A DNA stretch of 30,335 nt from Klebsormidium nitens. Lineage: Eukaryota; Streptophyta; Klebsormidiophyceae; Klebsormidiales; Klebsormidiaceae. The stretch is taken from contig DF237731.1 in the NCBI GenBank assembly GCA_000708835.1, forward strand, positions 1 to 30,335. The letters are read 5' to 3'. The notes under the pieces were generated by a model. It was not told where the DNA came from. It made no database searches and saw nothing but the letters and a program-made list of their open reading frames with translations. The position numbers and the translations under genes were made by a program. Below, piece by piece: positions 17,108 to 27,007 of this stretch (its first letter is position 1; each line of letters opens with the position of its first letter).

Positions 17108-17818
17108 GGCGCGCCCCGGCAGGAGCAGGCACGAGCAGGGCGGGTCAGAGGAGCGGATCAGAGGCCAGGCCCGGCCATGGCAATCAGAATCTGACCCTCG
17201 GGCCCTTCTCGGGCCGTGAACTTGAAGTAGGTACGTTGAGCTCAGCGAGGGAAGTGCAGACGCCGGCCGGAGCCTGAGGTGGTCATGCGCAGGGAGACGA
17301 ACTTAGGGCCCGGCGCCGAGCTGGCGGCCGCGCCCTGCCCGGCGGGCCGCCCGGTCCAGACTCCGCAACCGACGGTCCGACCCCTCAATGTTTTGCTCAT
17401 GAGCACCTCGCGAGTCGCTTCTCTAGTTCGGCGCACCACGTCACCAGGACTAACGCAGCGCGGTACGGCCCGTGGGACACCGTACGCGGACCGTGGTACC
17501 GTGACGTGACCTTCCCGTACCCTGCTGCTTCAGGGCTTCGCTGACTTCACGATGCACTCACGACTCACGAGACACGAGTGGTTGCGTCGGCTGAGAGTCT
17601 CTGCCTCTGACTCTGACTCACAGTCTGCAGCGTAGAGAACCCTGCAGGCTCCTTGAGCAGCATTCGACCGCAAGTGAGCGTGTGTTGCCTGGCATGCCAC
17701 CGCTTGCTCTTCCAGCGACGTGCTTGCTCGAGGTAGCAGAGGGGAGCGGCTCAAGATGGCCGGGGGGTTGCCTGTGTCCCAGCAAGAGTAGAGTGCGAGC
17801 CGTAGTAGTGCAGAAAGA
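17108..17818. promoter_or_regulatory. 711-bp divergent intergenic region shared by SEC3 and the kinase-like gene
   Basis: The two start codons point away from each other, so both promoters and 5' leaders must lie here. No coding potential is evident. It holds an inverted pair of ACGT-core octamers (CACGTCAC at 17437-17444 and GTGACGTG at 17501-17508) and between them a run of GTAC-containing short inverted sequences (CGGTAC, CGTACG, GTGGTACC). No clear TATA box is seen for either gene. Confidence 0.6.
17437..17508. promoter_or_regulatory. inverted pair of ACGT-core boxes (bZIP-type candidates)
   Basis: CACGTCAC at 17437-17444 and its exact reverse complement GTGACGTG at 17501-17508, 64 bp apart start to start. 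Plant and algal bZIP factors bind ACGT cores of this G-box/C-box type. Binding here is inferred from the motif alone. Confidence 0.4.
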
Positions 17819-19951
17819 ATGACTAGTCCTCTTCAGACGGTGACGCCAAGCTCGTCTGACAGCGACGCTTCGGTCCTGTCTGTTGGAAAGGTGGTTGGGG
17901 GTGAGGGGTGGAAGCAGAGCGCGGGGAGAGGCCGGGCCGGGTCTGGGCTAACAGCCAGCAAGGAGCGCGCAGGGCGGCCTCTTGAAGTGCTTGCGCCGGA
18001 GCTACGCGAGCAATACGAGGATACAGGGGCGGTGCTGGGCAAGGGTACGTACGGGGTGATCCGCCTGCTTAAGGACAAGCGGAGCGGCACGCATGTGGCG
18101 GCACGGTTCATTCCACTGCGGCTGTGGTCGCGGCAGAATGAGAAGGAGATCATTCTCATGGCGCAGCTGCAGCACCCGTGCATGGTGCGCTTCCAGAAGG
18201 CCGTCCTGACAAGTGCGGATCTAGTGGTCATCACCGAGGCCTATGGGATGGGGAACACGCTGATGCGCTTTGTGGACAAGAAGATGCTGACAGAGTCACA
18301 GGCAAGGTAAGGCGTGTGCTGGTTCAGGCCCTCGGCCAGATTTGTGAAATGGTGCACCTTTTTACCAGGTTTGGTTGGTTCTGCTATGACTTAGTTTTTG
18401 TTGCGCCAGATCTTGGTTGTGGCCCATGTCCTCTTGCGCCCTCCAGCCTGTGTGAGCTTGTATTGCTGGTGGGGTAGGGTATGGAAACTGGTAACCTTTA
18501 AGCGGCAGACTTTGATGCTGTACAAAGGGAACTGTTTTGGGACGGACGGTTCGTTGAAAAGCAAGTGGAGTCCTGCAGCTGGGGTAAGAAAGAGGGACTA
18601 ATGACACTGTCGTGCCAAAGAGTTTTAGATGGGTGCACAAGAGCAGACCCAGCCTCGGGCTATGTCGGATGCTGACTGTAGAGCAGTCGCGTGTGTGCCC
18701 AGCGCCGCCCCGCGCAGCTCTGACGCGGGTGCCTCGTGGGGGGCTGTCAGGTGGCGGGTCTCTTGGAAGCCCCTCTTCCTGAGCGGCCTGTCGGCTGCAC
18801 ATGCCAACAGTATAACCCTGTGTGGAACACCGTGAGCAGAAGCATATTTGCCTGGAGCCAAGAGCCTCCCCTTTGCCATGCGGAGCTCTGCAGGGGCTCA
18901 GGTGTCTTGGCGGTACAACTTACCCCAGATCTGTCCGATGGCCTTTCCACCACCTGCTGCTTACTGGTTCCCATGGGAGTTGTAATGTGTTTGTTGCCAT
19001 TCCCCGGCAGAAACTTGGGGGAGTGTTGCTGGCGCGCGTGGGTGTTGTATGGGTCCGCCCTCTCTGTGGCGCTCCTGGTGGGCATGCACCAGGGACGCCA
19101 CAGAGGGAAGGCCATCACCGCATTGTGGCCCTCTTCCGGCATTGGGTTTCTGCCCGTCGTCAGGTGTCAGGAGATCAGGTGGCGAATTGAGCACGTATAC
19201 TTGGGACATGTGTTCACGTCCTTTTCAGCAGCCGCGTAACAGCGGGTCCCCTTCCTCCCCCTGGCCTGGGCGCTCACGGGCGCGCGGCTGTGCGCTGGAT
19301 TGCAGGTACCTGTTCCAGCAGCTGGTGGCGGCCACGGAGCTGTGCCACGAGGTGGGGGCCAGCGGGCGGGACCTCAACATGGAGACGGTCATCCTGGGCA
19401 AGGCCAACCCGCCGGGCCTCAAGATGCTGCCCCTGGGGAACACGCGCACGGCGCTCATGCGCGGCTCGGAGCAGGCCGTGCTGCCCAGCAGCATCTACGC
19501 AGCGCCGGAGATCTTGCAAACGCGGGGGCCGGGTGCGGAGGGGGCGGTGGAGCAGCACGACCGAGCGGAGTTGGCCAATGGGAAACAAGCGGACGTGTGG
19601 TCGCTGGGGGTAATCCTTGCAGCGCTGGTCTTTCACACATACCCCTTCGCAGACAAAGGCCCCGAGAAGAACGTGCAGCGCATGTTCGAGCGCATCACGG
19701 CGGGAGAATATCAAATCCCAGCCAACGTGCAAGTGGATGATAGTTTAAGGGATCTCTTAGATAGAATATTCCAAATCGACCCCAACAAGCGGATCACGTT
19801 GCAGCAAATTAAGGAGCACGAGTGGGTGAAGGTAAACATGCCACCGAAGCTGCGGAGAAGGTATCAGCCAGTACTCGCAGAAGGTGTGCAGAGCTTTACG
19901 GATGTTTTGATGGTGCTGAAAAGTGCGAGGGCTGCGTCAAACAATTCTTGA
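17819..19951 (+). CDS. SnRK2-like protein with degenerate active site (predicted pseudokinase), 2 exons, 377 aa
   Basis: Exons 17819-18306 and 19306-19951, joined AG|G to give SQAR-YLFQQL; the 999-bp intron sits where the family is contiguous, so no exon is missing. After a Ser-rich N tail (1-65) comes a kinase fold close to the plant SnRK2 type: intact glycine loop GKGTYG (74-79), alphaC Glu110, HPCMVRF, APE-type AAPEIL (228-233), DVWSLG (259-264), an SnRK2-like PANVQVDDSLRDLLDRIF, and HEWVKVNMPPKL. Catalytic positions are altered: the beta3 lysine is Arg96 (VAARFI for VAVKYI). The catalytic loop reads GRDLNMET, so HRD His becomes Gly, Lys becomes Asn187 and the metal-binding Asn becomes Thr190, though Asp185 stays. 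DFG reads PLG (205-207), losing the Mg-binding Asp. The frame is intact and the fold motifs kept, so it looks like a functional non-catalytic protein, not a decayed gene. Partners are unknown; ATP binding might survive. Gene model secure; lack of activity inferred. Confidence 0.88.
18307..19305 (+). other. 999-bp intron of the kinase-like gene
   Basis: Donor AG|GTAAGG at 18307 and acceptor GATTGCAG ending at 19305. It is several times longer than most other introns in the window (commonly about 90-400 bp). Both strands have short open frames but none with a motif, and I see no nested gene. Confidence 0.75.
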
Positions 19952-20832
19952 AAATGATAAAGGATGTACATAAAAGATTCTCAGGAAAGGGCTCCCTTCC
20001 AACCTGACGCGTAAGTGCCAAAAGACATAGCTAGCATGGTGACAAGAACGAAAACTAAATTGAAGTTAAATGATGGCCAAAAATAATCTTGTGTCGTGAG
20101 ACTTCGAGATCTTCTGATCTGGAAAACACACTTAGCCGCATTGGCTACGAAGACCACTGTGTCGACATTTAAACGTGCTCCAAAGCTGCCGGGACACACG
20201 TTTTCGAAGAATTGGATCAATGTATTTCATGTATTTTGCACACTGGACACGCACGGAAATTGGAGATGATTGTGGAGTGCATGAGAATCGCTTGACACCG
20301 TCCTAGACCTCGGGTCTAGCTCACCAGCCTACGGGTCGGAAATCAGTCACTAGCTTGACGGTGAGTGTGTAATTGCTCGCTGTTCGCTGATGTGTGCTTA
20401 CTATCTACATGATATACATGGCAGTCATACTTAATGATATTCACCGGGCGTCTACCCTTGCAAAGTAGTACGTGGCAATCCTTGTGACAACTAGAGCGGA
20501 CGGCCGCCGGGCCCGCATCAATTATCATATCTAGTTTCTTTAATTATGCATGATATGCCAGGTTCACATCCACTGACCGGCGTACGTACAGTAGGACCTC
20601 AAGTGCATGTACTATACTTATGCAATTAAGAGCGAGATCCCACTAAACTCTTCAAATAGAGGGTCCCGTGCCTTGCACAAACTCCGCAGACTAACCACCC
20701 ATTAATCTCATGCATGATGGTTATTAACACCGCAACAATGCCTTTTACCCTCGCGTTCAGCGAGCCCGCGATCGGCCCCGAATCGGAAGCATGCACGGTA
20801 AGTTTTTGGGATGGGTGTTTTTGATCCTAGCT

Positions 20833-21402
20833 CTAACTATACAGCTCTTGCAACCATGCCGCGTCATTCAATGGGGCCGTTGGGGCTGCTGCCAATTCCG
20901 CCGCCGCAGGCTTCCGCAATGTTCGAGTGTGCGCTCCAGCGCGTCCTCCACCTGCTCCGCTGGTGGTCATTGCTGCCGCCGCTGGGCCGTTAATTGTCAC
21001 GTAAGCTTGCAGCAATATTGAACAATGATGCACGCGGAACTCGCGAGGAGGTTCATTTTGATAGAAGCTATTTGGCCCATAAGGCGTCAGCATCCTCAAT
21101 TGCCCGCTCGATTGATTCGAAGCATTCAAGAAGCCCCCCAGGTAGTACATTTGATCGAGATCGATCCGAATCATGTCCCCGGCCGTTTGGTGATTGAAGG
21201 GGCGCCACTTCTGGACCTCAAAGCAGTGATGATGCGTCGTTCGAACCTTGCGGCCGAAAGTGACTTTGATTTTTGGACGTCCTGGGTGGAGTCGACGATC
21301 AAGGAACTTGTCCGGATTATACTCCCATTCAAGTTGATGATCATGGGATGGTCGTTGGGGACTCAACTCCTTCGATCTTGTTGAGGGCCGGCCCCATGGC
21401 AT
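20833..21402 (-). CDS. anonymous open reading frame, 189 codons, possibly not a gene
   Basis: I do not recognise this protein. The first ~140 residues have a natural-looking mix of charged and aromatic residues (for example EWEYNPDKF, GRKVRTTHHHCFEVQKW, IDLDQMYYLGGF), while the last ~45 turn Ala/Gly/Arg-rich. Codon use is less GC-biased at third positions than in the five firm genes. The opposite strand is also open for 119 codons (21025-21384), which weakens the case. It has no introns, unlike every firm gene here. It could be a remnant of a transposon or a chance open frame. Confidence 0.2.
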   Translation of the reverse strand: MPWGRPSTRSKELSPQRPSHDHQLEWEYNPDKFLDRRLHPGRPKIKVTFGRKVRTTHHHCFEVQKWRPFNHQTAGDMIRIDLDQMYYLGGFLNASNQSSGQLRMLTPYGPNSFYQNEPPREFRVHHCSILLQAYVTINGPAAAAMTTSGAGGGRAGAHTRTLRKPAAAELAAAPTAPLNDAAWLQELYS

Positions 21403-22626
21403 TGAGACCGGCCTTAATTTGAGCTTGGATCGCGTGGTTGCTTTACCGGATTGGCCAGGAGTTTGCAGATAATTGTCCGACCGGGAGCGCTTCCGACGCG
21501 AGCCTCTACAAAAGCGGAGCCTGCTCTAGTTTATGCATGTACAGCAGGGCTCGTTTGTGTATCTGACGGCTTTTTGGGATCAAAGTACGTGCAATATCAC
21601 TACTTACGTCCATGTTGTTCCCTTCGATTTTACATGCACATGCAAACTCTGACGATGCTCGAAGTGACTTTGAAGTTTGACGCCAAATTCGATCCGAGAG
21701 TGGCCATGTCATGCATAAACCTTATGCTACCATTGACTTCTTTTGGTACGAAAATTTGGAAATAGCTATGACTTGCATGCTATATGCCAGGTATTGAGGG
21801 TTTGATGACTTTCAACGTTCAATTGCTTGCGCAAGCTGGGCCGGCATATATAGGATGAATTTGATCGAAACATCTTTTAGATGCCTTGTGCAAGAATCGA
21901 GCTGACGGGAGCCTGCTCTGGACGGTCCATCTATATAGACCATCCAATTGAGCGGCACCCAATATTTTGGGGCAAACTGATGATATGTACATAATCGACT
22001 TCACATCAAGTCTGATCCGTGAACGGTTAAGGCGGGTATCTTGGTGCAGCTCATCCGATCAATACTTCTGACCAGTCTGATTCAACATTTGTCGATCATG
22101 GCGGATAGGTGCTAACGACAAACAGGTCAAGCAGAAGAGTCAGTTCTTGAGCTGTAGATCTCAATAGGTCAGAGGTTACCATCTCCCCTTCTCACAGGCA
22201 AACGAGCATATCACAAAAGCTACACAAGTCCATGAATCATAAGCCAAAGAGTTAGAAATGATGATCTCAGCTAGCTTCTGACGCTTACCGTTTGGTACAA
22301 CATGTCGTAATGGCCCCATGTCCAATCACAATCCATTCTCAATGGTCCCGCCATGCGTCAAAGTCTCGGTACAGCAAGATGGCAGGACTACTTGTTCAAA
22401 GAATTTTAAAAGCTTTTAAAGAAGTTAACTCTAGGTATGAGAAAAGTGAGCTATACCACAAAGTGTCAAGGGGCCCTTGACTCGAATGAGTTATCTCAAA
22501 GTTGGTCAATCCTGTATCCTATCTATATAGCATCCACTTGCTTGTTGCAGCAATAGCCGATTGCAGAACCGTATCGTGCTCTCCTCATGCACCCCTCTCA
22601 TAAATACATAAAGCTGCTCGCATTGG

Positions 22627-23061
22627 TTACTGGGCGACAAGAGGAGCGCCCTTGGAGCTTGGCCAAGCTGCTGGCGAGCTCTGCACATGATGCATCCCGT
22701 TGCTTGCTCCTTGCGACGGCTCCAAGCCAGCCCCCGTCGTGTCTGCCCCCGCGCCTGTCGTTGCCCCACTTTCCCCGGAATACGCTCCCCTCGTCTCCTC
22801 TCCACTCAGTACCTGATCCGCCCCGTCTCTTGCCCCCTCGTGAGGCGACACTGCTGCCAGGGCCTGCTCCGCGTGCGCTCCTGCAGCGCCACCATCGCCG
22901 ACACTGCCCGGCTGCACACCACGGAGCCAAAAGGGATCAGTCGCATTGCGAAGCTGGCCAACGCAGCGCTTGCGGCCAGCAGAGCCCGGAGGATGTGGAT
23001 CTTTCATCGCACTCGCGCTCTCTGCAGCCCGTCTGGTCGAGCTTCGGTCGGCGGCCGCTCG
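22627..23061 (-). other. possible alternative last exon of the IQD gene
   Basis: A stop-free frame of 144 codons ending in a stop follows a good acceptor (CCCCTGCAG, exon from 23061). Its phase 0 matches a strong donor GAG|GTGAGG at 23312/23311 in exon 12, giving a 250-bp intron like its neighbours. The predicted tail is Gly/Ala/Ser-rich with no recognised domain. Third-position GC is lower than in the firm exons. If used, the protein would be 737 aa instead of about 660. Confidence 0.35.
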
Positions 23062-23107
23062 CTGCAGGGGAGCAGTAAGTAGAAGAAAGCCCTCTCGATT
23101 GCTTCCA

Positions 23108-26100
23108 TTACGAGAGGAGCCCTGCCAGCACGTACACGGAGCGCATCAGAACGGCAGGAGGCGCCTGCCATACTCCGGCAGCGACTCCCAGCTCAGCGCA
23201 GCCTCCACGAGGGGGATGGCACGGCCTGGAGGCAGGGCGGTCCTGCGACCTCCAGTGCCTCAGCCACGATGCGACTCTGGTCATTGCCCCTCCTCGCGCT
23301 GCGGGCCTCACCTCCACCTTGGGCGTGCTGTCGAGGCGTCCGTTGGCGTGCGGGGTGGCGGGCGGCGGGGTGGCCAGGCTGGCCTCGGTGGGCACCGCCT
23401 TAGGGGTGCCCCTGTCGGCGGAGGGGCTGGGCTTGAGGCGCGGGGAGGGCGTGCTGGTGCGGAACTTGGGCAGCGACGACGCGGTGGGCTGCATGAAGCG
23501 CGGGGTGCCCATGGGGGACATGATGCTCTTGGGCGTGCCCGGCGACGCGGCCGCCACCTGGAGGGGGGCCACCCACGGGGAGAGGCTTAGCTCAGCGAGC
23601 AAGGCAGGCAAGGCAGCACCCGCTAGGAGAAGTGCAGCATTCAAGGGCTCACACGCAGTGCACGCGCAGGATGCCCGGCTGTGCATCTGGCCCCGGGCTC
23701 ACCTTGGGGGATGGCGGGAAGCTCAGGCGGCGCTCGGCGCGGGCCGCGGTGGGGGATGGCGTGGCTGCCTTCCTGCAGCAGCGGCAGCAGGACATGTGAG
23801 CAGAGCGGGAGGAAGAAGGGGGGGGGGTGGGGCGGGAGGCAGGCAAGGCGAAGGTGCGGGAGGCCAATCTGATCCCTCTCCCATGCAATCACCCCGGCTA
23901 GGCTGCCCGGACTTACCGAGGGATGGCCAGGGTTGCGGGCACACTGCGGGTCTTGCTGCTTGCCGCGGTGGGGGAGTCCGTCTGCGCGCCAGTCAGACAC
24001 AGCAATCAGCACCGTGCCTGGGCAAGTCACGCACTATCCAGGCATGCCCTCTTGGGACCTGAGTGCAGCAGGATCAAGGCAGCCGCGATTTCGGGGCAGA
24101 GGGAAGACAGCACTGGGCGTGTGTCCTTGTGGCCGGCAGTCCCTCGGCCCTGACCTTGGGGCCTGCAGCCACGTATGGATCCTTGTTGAGGCGCGTGGCG
24201 GTGGCAGTGTTGAGCTGGCACACCCCGCACAGCGGCCCCGCCTCGGTGTCCTTGACGCGGCTGGAGAGGCGGCCGCACCACTTGCACTGGCGCTGCTCGC
24301 TCGCGGCCTTCCCCAGGTTCGGCTCCTCCCAGTCCACCACCTTGGTCGGGAAGTCTGGCTCCTGCACACCAACCCCTCCCCGCACAGCTGCGTCAGAGCA
24401 AGCAAGCACGTCACACACACACATGCCCCGCCCATGAGACTGCCCCTTCAGCCCTGGCCCTTGTTGCAACCTTCTTGCACAGCAGGGCCGGGCAGCCCTT
24501 GCGAGCTGTCGTATGATGCTCCACCAGCAGGGCGCGACGGTGCCCCGCACTCTGGGGCCCCTCACCTGCTTGGGGACCTTGGTGCCGGTCTGGGCGTACG
24601 GATCCTTGTTGAGGCGCGTCGCAGTGGCGGTGTTGAGCTGGCACACCCCGCACAGCGGCCCCGCCTCCGTGTCCTTGACGCGGCTGGAGAGGCGGCCGCA
24701 CCACTTGCACTGGCGCTGCTCGCCAAAGTCGCGCTCCAGGTTCGGCTCCTCCCGCTCCACCACCTTGGCCGGGAAGGCACCGCCGTCCTGCACACAGGGC
24801 ATGCGCACTCGTTCGCGCAGCCAGGACCAGCGTGCAGCGCAACGGGGGACAGCTCAGCGCAGCACACCAGGGTGCAGGTAGCCCCTACGTCAGGGCAGAG
24901 ATTGACAGCAGGAAGAGGCCACGACTGGTATCGACGCATCCTTAAAGTGTGCTAGACGGCAGGGGCCAGGCAGGGGGCTTACAGACAGACGACGAGAAAG
25001 AGGCCCCCCCCCCTCGCTGTTGAACCTGATCACTCTGCGAGGTGGTGCCCAGTCCTGTACAAGCAAGAGCAAACCCTGAGTTTAAGAGAGAAGGCAAGCA
25101 TCAGGACATTGCAAAAGAACCGGCTCGCAACTGCTGCACTAACATAGAGGCAGCAGACACAGACACTTGCAATCCGGGGCAGGGGCTCTCAGGGGCACCA
25201 CAGGCGCAGCACACGGATGCACCTTGCGAGAGAGGTCGGAGGCGTCGATGAAGCTGCGGTTCCTCCAGGGGCGGGCCACCATCCAGCGCTCCAGCCAGCC
25301 CCAGCCCCACCCCTCGTGGTCGGGGTCGTTGGGGATGTACGTCACCGTCTGCACAGGCCAGCCCCCAACAGCGCAGCACATCAGGCCCCATGCGCGCCCT
25401 GGGCGAGAGCACACCCAATGAGACACAGGGCGATAGGAGCCGGCTGTGGGAGATGCTGCGGTAGGGAAGGCCGCACATAGAGATGATGCTGCCTCCCGGA
25501 GCCCCGGTGGCTCACCTTGGGCGCGGGCCCCGTCTTCCAGTTCTGGAAAGAGGCGGCATACGCGCGGGCCCTCTCCCGCTTGATGAAGCCGGTCTGGCGG
25601 CGGTGGTAGTCCGCCTCCAGCTCACTGATGGGGGCAGCGCTGCTCACCCAGCCCTGCACGCACCCGCCGCACAGCGCGGGTCAGAGGGGGGGGGGAGAGC
25701 GCCGGCCACTCACTGGTGCTTGCTAAACATGGCTTCAAACCCCTTGCGATGAGAATCTAGAACCTTAGTGCTGGATCTATGGCCGGTGTCCTCCATCAGG
25801 GGCCAGGCCACGCTTACATCTGTCCTCTTCTTCTCCGGCCCATCGGGCTCCCGGAACCCGCCGGCCTCAAGCCGCTGCTGCACCTCCCTGCCCGTAGCCG
25901 ACTTGCGCACGGCATTGGCACGCGCGCGGGCCTGCACGCGCACGAGCGCGTTCATGCAGCGGAGCGTGATGGCGGCCTGGCGGCGCACGATGTGGCCGCG
26001 CACCAGCGCCTGCACCTTGACCAGGCTCTTGTGCGTGCGCACCGAGCGCCGCACCTGCCACACACAATCACGCGCAGTGAGCCTCAAGGACGGGGAAGAG

Positions 26101-27007
26101 AAACAAATGTTGCAATGTGACAGCAAGGAGGCAGAAAGCGAGCAACGAAGTGGCGAGCCACAAATGCTTTATTCCTGCTTGACAGTCACTCACCAGATGG
26201 CCCCGGTATGCGGCTTGGATCTTGGTGGCAGCCCTGGCATCTCTGCTGGCCGCCCTGCTCTTGCTCCCGGCTAGCGCGCGCTGCGGGTCTGGCTTGGGGG
26301 GATTTAGCACCACATTCAGTTTGTCCAGGCCAGAAAGGGGTACCCGCTTCGCCTCCCCTGACTTGTAGCCCACTGTGCTGCCATTTGCTTTTGCCACATC
26401 CCCACGCTGCAAAACGAGCCAGGAAGGAGTGAATGCCATACAAAAAATCCTGGTGTCAGGTTCATAGCGAAGAAGCAATCAGAAGAATGAACCTGGAAGG
26501 GACAAGAGCACTGTGGCCAGGACTCCAGCTTTTCTGAAAGCAAGTAAGAAAAGATGGAGAATCCTTTTAGGCAAGCAGGCACCGGACTTGTGGGTGAGGC
26601 TTTGAGATACGAAGCGGGTGGTATGCCATCTGTCGCCAAATAGGTTCATCAGAGATTTAGCTTGTTGCGATATCTGTGTTGCAGGAGGTGCACAGGCTCA
26701 CCAGTGCGGCAACCCCTGCGACAGGGGTGCCCCCCACTGCAGGATCTGCCGAGGAGCCGTCCTTGGCCTTTTTCTGCATAGAGCCAGACGTCAGGTATCA
26801 TTGCACACTAGGCCAGGCCCTCTGGTTGCGTGCAGAACATGACACTGCAAATGTACAAAAGCCTTTGACAAACATAGTTCAGGACTAGTCAAGCACAATT
26901 TGAGTACAACAAAGGAACAATGTCCAGGCATTGCAATCAACCAGATCCACCAGGAGTGCCATGCTGCTCACACTGAAAATCCTTGTCAGCGTTTTCTTCA
27001 TGCCCAT
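23108..27007 (-). CDS. IQD-family (IQ67-domain) protein with two tandem Cys4 modules, about 12 exons, about 660 aa
   Basis: IQD proteins bind calmodulin through IQ67 and act as scaffolds at microtubules, membrane or nucleus. Exons on the minus strand: 26972-27007, 26702-26773, 26194-26406, 25714-26054, 25516-25624, 25223-25348, 24983-25054, 24566-24787, 24155-24361, 23917-23981, 23703-23772, 23108-23557. The N terminus [14 protein letters not shown] resembles IQD starts. IQ67 spans about 97-160: [45 protein letters not shown], interrupted by a phase-0 intron as in land plants. Further hallmarks are [31 protein letters not shown] and a DUF4005-like [16 protein letters not shown] segment. Exons 8 and 9 each add a C-x2-C-x15-C-x2-C module (Cys 350, 353, 369, 372 and 423, 426, 442, 445), which I do not know from IQD proteins. 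Uncertain points: the exon 4/5 junction (acceptor 25624, or donor 25764 with acceptor 25653), and the C terminus (exon 12 may splice at 23312 to 22627-23061). Family call secure. Confidence 0.87.
24178..24300 (-). repeat. tandem exon duplication, copy in exon 9
   Basis: 123 bp matching 24601-24723 with four mismatches and no gaps, offset 423 bp. The four differences I can align are all synonymous third-position changes (two Thr/Thr pairs, one Ala, one Thr). The encoded stretch containing both CxxC pairs, QCKWCGR to LNKDPY, is identical in both copies. Confidence 0.9.
24601..24723 (-). repeat. tandem exon duplication, copy in exon 8
   Basis: Partner of 24178-24300. Similarity extends more weakly beyond the block into the segment encoding KVV-x-x-EEPNL in both exons, so the duplicated unit was a whole exon plus flanking intron. 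Confidence 0.9.

Larger units (their letters stand above)
19952..23107. other. gene-poor spacer between the kinase-like gene and the IQD gene
   Basis: The two flanking genes converge here. The sequence is mostly AT-richer than exons and has no recognised gene. It holds an anonymous minus-strand open frame (20833-21402) and, at 22627-23061 on the minus strand, an open frame that could be an alternative last exon of the IQD gene. The word GGAGCCTGCTCT occurs at about 21516 and 21909, and TCTATATAGA at about 21930 is a perfect 10-bp palindrome. No tRNA or rRNA gene was recognised. Confidence 0.55.

Noticed and set aside
17530-17754. Minus-strand open frame in the divergent promoter
   Set aside because: Short, no motif, lies between two divergent starts; treated as leader/promoter DNA.
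21112-21250. GATTCGAAGC and GTTCGAAC words suggesting a tRNA T-arm
   Set aside because: No acceptor stem, D-arm or anticodon arm could be fitted around either.
22587-23078. 163-codon plus-strand open frame
   Set aside because: Pro/His/Arg/Leu-rich low-complexity reading with no motif; it overlaps the possible last exon of the minus-strand IQD gene.
24074-24808. 244-codon uninterrupted minus-strand frame covering both Cys4 modules as one exon
   Set aside because: The segment between modules has good splice sites (CAG|GTGAGG and GTGCAG|GAG) and loses the repeated composition, so two exons fit better. The intron merely happens to stay open in frame, and retention cannot be excluded.
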